Positions 55,438-64,000 of a stretch of 64,000 bases of DNA are shown here, one piece after another. How positions within the stretch are numbered: the first letter of the stretch is position 1; each line of letters begins with the position of its first letter. The notes under the pieces were generated by a model, which saw only the letters and a program-made list of their open reading frames with translations, had not been told where the DNA came from and did not search any database. Both the position numbers and the translations under genes were made by a program. Location: contig JASANG010002785.1 of NCBI GenBank assembly GCA_030248215.1, positions 96,724 through 160,723 on the forward strand. The letters run 5' to 3'. Origin of the DNA: Enoplolaimus lenunculus. Its lineage: Eukaryota > Nematoda > Enoplea > Enoplida > Thoracostomopsidae.

Positions 55438-56741
55438 TCCGATTACAGTATCAGACGTATAGTACAGCCAGCCAATCAACGTTGATCATGGTATATTGTA
55501 CATATTTTGAACAAATCGATGAAAAGCAAATTGACCTAAGCCAATTAGTAATCGGACTGAACAGGCGACTGGTTTGTGGCAAAGCTATGGATTGTACTGG
55601 TTATAGAACACATATGACCTGTAGCCAACTCCTCAATATGTGCCACACATGCTTGGAACACATAAGCCCCGTTAAAAATAAATATCAAGCATCAGGTAAA
55701 ATATTGTTCACAAAACATTAAACAATAGAACACTTAAATAAAAATAATACAAAAAAAGATAAAAAAGACAAAATAACACGAAACAAAGATACAAAAGACA
55801 AAATAATACGAAAAAAGATAAACTTGAAACAGATTATCACAGTTGATTAATAAAGCGATGAGAAAGTTTTAAGATAAAAAATTTAAAACAAATAAAAACA
55901 TTTTGAAATTTCACAAAATTTTCTGACGTACCTGAAGAATTTATTGTAATGTTTCATGAGACACATATTCATGGCTCGGAGGTTAGAATGGCAAGCAAGC
56001 TTATTTGCCGTGGAACCAACGTTTTCTGGCCCTAAATTTTACGGTTCCAGCGAACCTTTAACAATGACGTCATGCCAGTCAACAAATCGTTCGTTTCGCG
56101 TTAAATTTCGCATGCGTAACTGTTGGACGATGGACGACAATTGGCGTACTGTAGTGGACCAAATGGATCCTTATTTTGAGTCCCAATCAATAGGAGTCTC
56201 TATCCCGCATTAGTGTCCGTTAGTGGATAGTCTATAAAAACGAACGAAGCCGGATAATCGGCTATATATTGCTCAAATATGTAAGACATTCAGATATCCA
56301 GCATAAACTGTATTAAATTCGAACAATAATTAACGGATATGGCAGACAACAATTATTGTTTCGGATCAAGCCAGTTCAGCTCAAAGGAGAAAATATCAAA
56401 AACAAGGAAGCTTGATCCATCTATGGGATGAAGTAAAAATAAATGACAGGGGGTATATTAACAAAGGGATTTTTCTGGAGAGGCAAAATAAATATCAATC
56501 TCCACTATCTTATATTCGGGTCACTACAGTACGATATCTAAGCAGAATCATCAGTTACGGCGCCCCACGTATTTATAAACGCCTATCAATCGAGAGTCCA
56601 TCAAAGCGGCGTACTTAGAGATTGGGACGCTAAGGGTTACGCTTAGATTTTGGATAAGGATTAGAATTAGGTTACGTAAGCTTACGTTTACAGTTGCTTT
56701 TAAGTTTTTGTGCTAAGCAAAATTAAAAATAATACAACCTT
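55438..56741. other. Intergenic stretch, no gene confirmed
   Basis: Two plus-strand open frames, 55482-55721 (Cys-rich end) and 55956-56213, are not repetitive but have no splice context or recognisable domain. 55740-55900 is A-rich. 56640-56700 carries a degenerate F1 core. Confidence 0.35.
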
Positions 56742-56974
56742 CGGCGAATGTAAAGAACAGGAGCGGAACAGTATTATACGCATATTCCTAAGCCTAAGAC
56801 TAAGACTAAGCGTAAGAATTACCATACTCCTAAGCCTAAACGTGAGACTGAGCGTAGAGCATATACCTAAACGTAAGCCTAAGCCAAGCAAAAAAATTAG
56901 TCTAACGCTTAAGCGTAAGTATTCTATTGCAGTCCCACAGAACAACGTTACGCCCCTAATCTTTACATGCGCCA
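56742..56974. mobile_element. F1 MITE, complete
   Basis: GGCGAATGTAAAGAACAGGAGCGGAACAGTATTA to CGTTACGCCCCTAATCTTTACATGCGCC. Confidence 0.88.
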
Positions 56975-57749
56975 AATCTTCTTACAAACTATAAAATTAC
57001 GTCATGAAAAGACCAGAATACGTCCTCGTGTAACAAGTCTCAGCTCAAACAAATTATACCGATCAATAAGTTGGGACACGACACCTTTAGTCTAAGCCAC
57101 CTATTCATGGCGATCCAAAAATTGCAGAAACGTGATGAAAAATTGCGCAGTCAGCTAACTTAGCTACGCTAGCTTAACCGTGTTACGCGTATGCATTCTT
57201 TCTTGAGTCAATGCTTACTCCGGTTGGTTTCGAAAAAAATATTTATCAAAAATACTTACAAATCAAATAACATTAAATTCTTCAAAAAACTGCTTTTGAG
57301 TCGATTTGGTGCAAAAATACCACGAATACAATCAGCGAAACGTGAAGACACATTTCTTTTACAGTTGCGGTATTCAAAAAACATTAATTTTTGACTTAAA
57401 ATTGAAATTTTAACTCATTTTAAGACCTTTTGTTTTTGAGAATTTCATAATCTGAAAAACACGGCCTACCACCGATGAAGACTTGAAACAGTTCTGTTTC
57501 CGTCTATATTCAGCTTTGTCAATTTCAATTGTTTTAAGATTGTCTTGTTTCAAAATTGTTTTCTTTTTCATTTTTTGTTTCTGATTTTGTTGTTTTCTCT
57601 CGTTTTTTTATCTCTCTTATCTCTTATTTCGTTTACGTTTTTTTTCTCAAAATTAGTGGCATATTAAAACGATTTTCCGGTCAGATATCAAGGAGTAAAA
57701 TTTTACTTAGAAATAGATACCATCAACGATTAATGGTTTACTCGGGAAG
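56975..57749. other. Intergenic AT-rich stretch, nothing recognised
   Basis: T-rich stretch at 57540-57650; no gene. Confidence 0.4.
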
Positions 57750-57965
57750 TACACTGCAAAAACTGGTGAGTCAAATTGACTCTCTCCCAAATAGGCTTTT
57801 CGGGACTACACAAACTGAGTCAAATCCGAATCCGCCAGAGTCAAATTCGATTCACCGAGTCGCACGTTTTACTCTGGCAGAGTCGAATATTACTCAGTTT
57901 GTGTTGTCCGGTAGAGCCGATTTCGGAGAGAGAGTCAATTTGACGCACCATTTTTTTGCAGTGTA
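57750..57965. mobile_element. F4 palindromic MITE, complete
   Basis: TACACTGCAAAAACTGGTGAGTCAAATTGACTC at left, TTGACGCACCATTTTTTTGCAGTGTA at right; arms rich in GAGTC/GACTC. Confidence 0.9.
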
Positions 57966-58619
57966 CTTGCTAACTATCGACTCACACTAGTGTTAATTTG
58001 ACAGAAGGTATAAGCTAACACGTTAGCGTCTATTATTTTGCTAAGATCAATCTTTAGCATAAACCTAAGCCTAAAGCTTTGGCCTGTTTTATATAATCCA
58101 TCCGTTATGCGATTTTAGGAAACTTTTGGTGGATGGAAATAAAAACGAGTATCATATGATGTTTAATTTTCTTTGAAACTCAAGGAAAACATCCGTAATG
58201 TGTATACAAAACATGACAAATATACTAAATTGAAAACATTTTGCCATACTTTCAAATTAGCAAAAAATCATTCATTTTTCTGACGTAAACTAGGTTGCGT
58301 TTTTTTGCTTCTTTTTGAGAGAATTTAAGCAAATCAGAAAAATAAATAATTTTGAAAAAATAAGATGATAAAATTTCGCAAAATATTATTAAGAACAAAA
58401 ACTATATACAGGGAAGAGTTACATGAAAGGTAAACGTTACGAACCATAGCAGCGAGGTCCGTGTTTACCATGGGTATAAAACCGTTTAAAGTAAACACTA
58501 AAAACGAAACTTACGTTTGACCGGCGAATTTTAACTATGAAATTTGCTACAACGAAATTCAATTTTGAAATTTATGTAAACATTTATCTTTTCGTTCAAA
58601 AACTTACACACAGACATTT
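57966..58619. other. Intergenic AT-rich stretch, nothing recognised
   Basis: No gene or family recognised. Confidence 0.4.
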
Positions 58620-58796
58620 CGGCCCTGTTAATACTTTAAGGGGCGTCCTGGTTTGTGGTTGGTGTATAAAAGAGTAGTTTTAGATTCTAGATGAAATGTT
58701 TTTGCGTAGGCTTAGGCATAGGTTCAGGCTTCGGCTTAGGAACACATTTTTGCAACGCTTAGGCTTAGGCTTAGGAATGCGCTTAATCTATTGTTA
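58620..58796. mobile_element. F1 MITE, ACTTTAAGGGGCG type, right end lost
   Basis: GGCCCTGTTAATACTTTAAGGGGCGTCC, CTTAGG blocks split by AACACATTTTTGCAACG, ends ...CTTAATCTATTGTTA. Confidence 0.85.
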
Positions 58797-59539
58797 ATCA
58801 AATCGAAGCAGAATTCAACCGGAAATAACTGGCCGAAAACTGAACCCCGTAAAGTACAAATGCAACCGGAATATTTTCTACCGCCCGAACTTGTACCAGA
58901 AAGTGAAAAATAGTTGTTTCTGAAGAAAATTAATTTTTTATACAAAATGTAATACTTAAAATATAGCCAGCATACGAATTTTTTGCAACATTTGTCATCA
59001 AATATGTAAATACGAAACCTTTCAGGCACGAGATGTACTGCATCATTTAACTCTAACACAAGATCGTTTGAAACTACAACTAATTATCTGCATTACAGGT
59101 AGGGTCTACGGAAAATTTTAATCCAGCAGATGTTAAAGCTTGCAAATTGAAAAAATGCCCAAATGTTTGATAACCCTGACGACCCACGACACGTTTTGTG
59201 GGCAACAATCGAACAGCCTATCATATTTCACAACGGTGACGGGACGTCCTCGTGAGGTGATTGGTTCAATTTTTATTGATACATTGGTAAAAATGAAAAT
59301 TGTCAAAATAAATAATCAACTCAATTGTAATATTTAAAAGTATGACCCTGACAAATTTTGTGACAAAATGTCTTAAATTCAAAACAATATGTTACCTCAA
59401 ATTCTAACAAATTCTTTTTTGTTTTTTAAGTAAAAAACTATACGTCATAGGTTTATCTGCCACGAATCATATTTCAACAGAATGACGACTTTGCACTCCT
59501 GGATTGTTGAACAACAGCTGTATATAGAGATATCTCGCA
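58797..59539. other. Intergenic stretch, nothing recognised
   Basis: No recognisable gene. Confidence 0.4.
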
Positions 59540-59745
59540 CTGTAAATTCCAATGAGTTGATTAATCAATTTAGCTAGCGAATCAGTAAAAATTGACTCAC
59601 TTTGAGCTGATTCTGGATAGTTTGTCAAAGAACTCAAAATGCGTTGAATCTATTCGAATTTGAAGATCTGAAAGTTTAACCTCAGACTCGACGAATCAAC
59701 TGGTTCTGAATTTAAATGTCAACTCACAATACTTTGCAGTGAGCT
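59540..59745. mobile_element. F5 palindromic MITE
   Basis: CACTGTAAATTCCAATGAGTTGATTAATC at left with GACTCACTTTGAGCTG and AACTCACAATACTTTGCAGTG at right. Confidence 0.75.
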
Positions 59746-59929
59746 GACAAATGCGCACAAAAGGGGTCGATAAAATTTCCATCAAAATGGTTTCCCCTGA
59801 AATCGAACCCTTTTTGTGCCCCGGAATTCGAATTTAAGGCTAAGACAATAATTAATTTTTTCCACTGCAAAATTTACAATGTCTTAAAAATTGTCTTAAA
59901 AATTAAAATATTGTGAAATTGCGCGCAGA

Positions 59930-59989
59930 CAAAAACAACAACAACAACAGCACAGCAGCTGCAACAACAACAGCAACAAGAACAACAAC

Positions 59990-60021
<32 letters not shown>

Positions 60022-60135
60022 GTAGCAACAACAACAACAACAACTACTACTACTATTACTACTACTACTACTACAAGAACAACATAACAACAACAACAAT
60101 AACAACAACAAGAAAAACAACAACAACAACAACAA
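59930..60135. repeat. (CAA)n / (CTA)n tract
   Basis: About 200 bp of AACAAC with a block of TACTACTAC at 60044-60074. Frames stay open on both strands; low complexity. Confidence 0.95.
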
Positions 60136-60354
60136 AATACGGAACCTACAAACGAAATTATTTCGCATTCGGTATTTTTTGTTACATCCTTTCTCAAATG
60201 ACTCAATGTCAACGTAATCAATCATAGAAATCTTTCAATATCAGCAGGTAAGTCTTCAGTAAAAAAATTCAATTTCGTTTTGAGTAGAAAACATAAACGA
60301 ATCGGATTCACAAATGTAATTCTAAACCCTATCAAAGTGTTTTGTCTTTCTTAT

Positions 60355-60580
60355 CCCGTATCCTCAAATATGTAAAACTGGTGTCCAGCTAGCGATAAGT
60401 CTTGCAAAACATTCAAATCAGCGAATGAAAAGCTGAAACAAACATCAGTAGATTTATCGTATTTGATTTGCCCTACTTCTGTGTAAAAGTTTGATATTTC
60501 TGACGTCAAGAGTTCGCTTTCAGTTTGATAAACTTATCGCTAACTGATGATAGTTGCTATACGCGTTTGAGATCAAGGAT
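60355..60580. mobile_element. F2 palindromic MITE
   Basis: CCGTATCCTCAAATATGTAAAACTGGTGTCCAGCTAGCGATAAG at left; CTTATCGCTAACTGATGATAGTTGCTATACGCGTTTGAGATCAAGG at right. Confidence 0.8.
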
Positions 60581-60602
60581 CGCGATCTGTGAACCAAAAC
60601 AT

Positions 60603-60656
60603 ATTATAAGCCTAAGCCTAAGCCTAAGCCTAAGCCTAAGCCTAAGCCTAAGATTT
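60603..60656. repeat. Perfect (GCCTAA)8 tract
   Basis: Eight perfect hexamers with no F1 ends nearby. Confidence 0.95.
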
Positions 60657-61024
60657 AAGGTCGTGACGAAATCTGATTGTGCACCTGTTCACAAATGTAA
60701 CAAGCAGTTCTTAAAAGCGACAATAGAGACTGGGCTAAAAGCAAAAACAAGACTGTTTCTTTGAAACATTCTATTCATTACGCAAAATCTACCGAGTTTG
60801 CAACAATTAATTGGATATTCACTGACCGCAAATACCATTAATAATTGCCAACACTGAACTTTACTAGGGAATACTAATGATCAATAACGCCGTAACTATT
60901 TTGTCCCTACTTCTAAATTCAAGATTTTATAACTACAGGGTTTGCTGAATTTTCTTTTATCTTCAATATCTTATTCGACTGGTTAGTGGTTACAGACGAG
61001 TGCAACATATATACAAGGCAGTGT

Positions 61025-61456
61025 ACAACGGGAATTATAAAATACCGGGGCCGGAAAAGTTAAAAAATAACGGAACCGGAAAGTTAAAAAATACCGAAAC
61101 CGCAACCGGAACCGTAAAATAAAAGTTACTTGTGATGTTACCGAAAAACTCAATTTTACCGCTATTTTATCGCTTTTGCCACAATTCTAAAACAAATTTA
61201 GCAGGTAGAAACGTATGATAAATAATCGACTAAGTAATGCCACAAATTCAAAATTTTAGCAGTACACGCTCAGATAATTATTGAAAAATAAGTTTGAATA
61301 ATATGCGAATTTTTCTTAAATTTTACAATAAGAAAAATTTTCAAAACCAAAAATAACGCAAAATTCCGGTTACAAAACACCGGATTAGTTACCGCAACCG
61401 GGTGATGAAAAATACCGTATTTTCCTACCGGAAACCGAATACCGGTTGCACCCTGA
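61025..61456. mobile_element. F6 element
   Basis: Left TGTACAACGGGAATTATAAAATACCGGGGCCGG with ACCGGAAAGTTAAAAAATACCG repeats; right TACCGGAAACCGAATACCGGTTGCACCCTG. Confidence 0.75.
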
Positions 61457-62047
61457 AATATCAGGATATCTTTAAATAAGTAATCCACGCAAAGACATAA
61501 TCCTCGCTTATACAAAAACCTGACGGGGTCAAATATTTGTTGTTTTTCACCCATCTATCGAACCTTACCCTAGTGTCAAAAAATATAATTTTTATAAGGA
61601 CACCGCAAAACATACCATTCATGAGTTATGACAGTCGAAGGTGCTACTTAACTTTAAGTATACGTTTACGCAATAATACGGTCAGAGAGAGTACACTGTC
61701 CAATTTTCTATTCCGTCTTTATCGCGTCAAATATTCAATATAGACGGTGTAAAAACAAGACATAATATATAGTATATATAATACATATAATTTCGTATTA
61801 CTATTATTATTATTTATATATATCATTTTGTATTATTAGCATTATTTATAGGGAAAACTAATGGAGCCAAAATGGAAGACAGAAAAAACTAGTAAGCTAA
61901 ATTTTGAAAACTTGCTAATTTTAACAATTTAATTTTGTACTCAAAATTTCTTAAAACAAAAGTTGCAAAATCAAACCAGATAAATGTCTAAAAATGCACA
62001 AAAAATCTAGCAACAAAAATTTCGCTACCAAAATTAGTTAAAACATC
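61457..62047. other. Intergenic AT-rich stretch, nothing recognised
   Basis: TATTATTATTA-rich at 61795-61850. No gene. Confidence 0.4.
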
Positions 62048-62253
62048 GGCCCATGTAAAGATCAGGGGCGGAATGTTTTCCTGTGGGACTAGAATAGAAT
62101 ATATGCTCTAGACTAATTTTTTTGATTGGCTTATAATAGGCTTAGGCGTAGGCTTAGGTTTAAAAAATAAACTCATTCTTTACGCTTAGGCTTAGGCTTA
62201 GGCTTAGGCTTTATGAATAAGCTTATAATACTGTTCCGCCTCCTACATTGGTC
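62048..62253. mobile_element. F1 MITE, 8-bp TSD
   Basis: GGCCCATGTAAAGATCAGGGGCGGAATG to CTGTTCCGCCTCCTACATTGGTC. Flanks AAAACATC and AAGACATC match at 7 of 8. Confidence 0.92.
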
Positions 62254-62407
62254 AAGACATCGACGAAAGTTTACTACAACCGCCTGTAAGGTCTGTACTG
62301 CAGCCAGATCTCGAACAGAGAGTTTATTGGTTGTGCAGTGAGAAAATGTAAACTGCTGATCAATATTATTAAAGCTGAAACACTCGACATAATACCAAAA
62401 TAAACCG

Positions 62408-62558
62408 CGGCATTTTGAAGGGTCAAAATGTGGATATTGAAACTGTTTTCATTTCCGTATTTAAAAATTGGTTCCAAAACTATTTTTCTGACCAATGAAT
62501 TATCTGTGGCGGTACACAAAGAGGCGAATATAGGGAACGTGTCCACTCCTGAACTATC
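62408..62558 (-). other. Possible minus-strand exon, unrecognised
   Basis: After GATAGTTCAG the frame reads GVDTFPIFASLCTATDNSLV, later KYGNENSFNIHILTLQNAAV, to possible GTTTAT or GTATTA donors. Non-repetitive and protein-like, vaguely like a ZP-C strand pattern, but no conserved block is clear. Confidence 0.3.
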
Positions 62559-62721
62559 TCGGGAGGCACGGCAAAAAGTATTTTTTGCAAGATTCAGAAT
62601 AACATTCTACGGGTAAAATTTTTTTACGAAATTATAAACCTCCCGAAACGAATTCCCCGATTCAGTCTTGCGAGGTGTAAATATTAATAACAGGGAAACA
62701 GCTTTTTTGTTAACCTCAGTG

Positions 62722-63085
62722 CCAATGTATAGAACAGTTCCGTTACAGTAGTATAAGCATATTCCTAAACCTAAATCTCAGCGTAAAACAATGAGATTAC
62801 ACCTAACTTTACGCTTACGGTTAATCAAAAAATAGTCGGCCAATGTAAAGAACATTGGCGGAACAGTATTATAAGCTTATTCCTAAGCCTAAGCCTAAGC
62901 CTAAGTGTAAACCTAAGTGTAAGAATGCGTTTATTCCTAAGCCTCAGCCTGAGTCAAGCAAAAAAAAATTAGTCTAAAGCTTGAGCTTATTATGTTCTAG
63001 TCCCACAGAAAAACGTTCCGTCACTGATCTTTACATGGGCCAATAGTGTAAGATTAAGCTTTACTCTATTGCAGTCAGTTTTTTC
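62722..63085. mobile_element. F1 MITE interrupted by a second F1 MITE
   Basis: Outer copy: GCCAATGTATAGAACAGTTCCG ... AAAAAATAGTC, resuming at AATAGTGTAAGATTAAGCTTTACTCTATTGCAGTCAG. Inner copy 62838-63041: GGCCAATGTAAAGAACATTGGCGG to CGTTCCGTCACTGATCTTTACATGGGCC. The repeated AATAGT is the target duplication. Confidence 0.88.
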
Positions 63086-63739
63086 CAAACGCTTAAAAAT
63101 TTTACTAAATTTGGCCTTTGAGACGAGGTAAAATATTAATGAACAAAACTATTTCGTTGACATTAATACTAGGTCGCAGTGATCGGTAACTGCATTATAT
63201 ATACATATATACATATATACACATACATATGTATATATATTGGAATTATTGTTCGAGGCGGTGCCTCCTGTTATATTCAGCCAAGTAATGGCCGTATCCG
63301 TTCCCTCTCATATATATGGGGAAAACTTCACAACCTTATTAAATATATTGCGTATTTCACATAATAAAATATTTTTTATTATATGTTTGTAGGGCGGTTG
63401 TTTAACTTGAGGGTCTGGCCGCCTCTCTTCGTCTCTCTTTCTCTCTCTCTCTTATTTACTCTGTATCTTCTTGTTTCTCATTTTTTTCTCAGTTTCGCGA
63501 TGGCTGTCGCAGATAATTGTGACTGAGGGCCGTGCGGTGGAATGGTGAAAAAAGTTTGAAGCGAGCGAGAAACTGAACGCAATTTTAATGATTAATCTTG
63601 GTAAAAATTTCAGATTTGGTCCCTGCCGGGAGGTACTACTGCACCTGGGTGGGGCCTGTTGAATCTGCCCAGTGCGGTCTTTCCTGCTCTATATTTAGCC
63701 TTTTCGGTCTTATTTATTAATGAGGGTGGCGTGTTAACG
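63086..63739. other. Intergenic stretch with microsatellites
   Basis: TA/CATA-rich at 63196-63240 and (CT)n at 63424-63455. No gene. Confidence 0.5.
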
Positions 63740-63960
63740 GCTACTCTAAACGTCTAAATAGCACCTATCATCAGATTAGCAATAGGTATTCAAACTGAAG
63801 AACATCTGCAATTGCGGATTTTACGATTGGTACAGATGTCGCACTTTATTAAATGCGAAAAATCTGCCGAATTTCGAACATTTCCATGCGTTGGTTCGAA
63901 TGTTACCAGACATATCATAAACTGGTGATAGGTGCTACACCCATTTGAGAATACGGCCAC
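63740..63960. mobile_element. F2 palindromic MITE
   Basis: CTAAATAGCACCTATCATCAGATTAGCAATAGG at left; CATAAACTGGTGATAGGTGCTACACCCATTTGAGAATACGGCC at right. Confidence 0.85.
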
Positions 63961-64000
63961 TTTAACTAACTCAATGTAAGCTGAAGCCAACACTGCAAAT

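Noticed and set aside
55482-55721. ShKT-like Cys-rich domain
   Set aside because: The Cys spacing fits only loosely and neither splice sites nor a signal peptide are present.

Overview
This is eukaryotic DNA: AT-rich, intron-bearing and dense with repeats. Three things point to an ecdysozoan worm, most likely a nematode. The clearest gene is a cuticlin-like zona pellucida (ZP) protein of the nematode type. The 3' splice sites are mostly the short TTTTCAG / TTTTAAG form typical of nematodes. The commonest repeat family has a core of (TTAGGC)n, the nematode telomere hexamer. A canonical transglutaminase is also present; to my knowledge C. elegans has none, so an early-branching nematode or a close relative is a reasonable guess, but that is inference.

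Layout. (1) Positions 1 to about 13.1 kb hold a transglutaminase gene on the minus strand. Eleven exons join in consistent phase from 13,100 down to 626, with a probable twelfth at 71-120; the 3' end lies off the left edge and the first exon was not found. The Cys, His and Asp of the active site and the conserved Trp are all readable. (2) From 13.1 to 40.3 kb I see no convincing host gene. The stretch is a mosaic of short palindromic (MITE-like) elements, hAT-like elements, a 39-bp-unit satellite at 15.56-16.64 kb, a 650-bp GTT tract, and AT or TTTA low-complexity DNA. (3) From 40.38 to 49.23 kb lies a complete nine-exon cuticlin gene on the minus strand, predicted at 560 residues, with signal peptide, ZP-N, ZP-C, furin-like site and C-terminal membrane helix. 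(4) From 49.2 to 64 kb the DNA is again repeat-rich, with only weak exon candidates.

Repeat families, named here for reference. F1: TIR GGCCCATGTA, core of TTAGGC repeats, about 35 copies or fragments, 8-bp target duplications. F2: palindrome with ends like CCGTATTCTCAAATGTG. F3: ends like GGCCCGTAGCCAGCTCACC. F4: TACACTGCA ends and TGACTC-rich arms. F5: CACTGTAAATT ends and GAGTTGA-rich arms. F6: CAGGGTGTAACCGG ends and a (ACCGGA)n-like core. F7: TTAACCC-type TIRs around a tRNA-like segment. F8: GTTTCTGAAATC ends. F9 and F10: two-copy AT-rich repeats. F11: TTTTATCACAAAA / GGTAACGTCCC family. F12: GTCACCGTCC-rich. F13: hAT-like, CAGGGGCGTACCGAT ends.

The two host genes share a strand but show no sign of functional coupling in the sequence. 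Transglutaminases crosslink proteins and cuticlins are crosslinked cuticle components, so a link through the cuticle is possible but is only inference. The most unusual features are the telomere-hexamer MITE family, an F1 insertion whose target duplication covers a cuticlin 5' splice site followed by local triplication of the exon end, and a TIR element that carries a tRNA-like segment.
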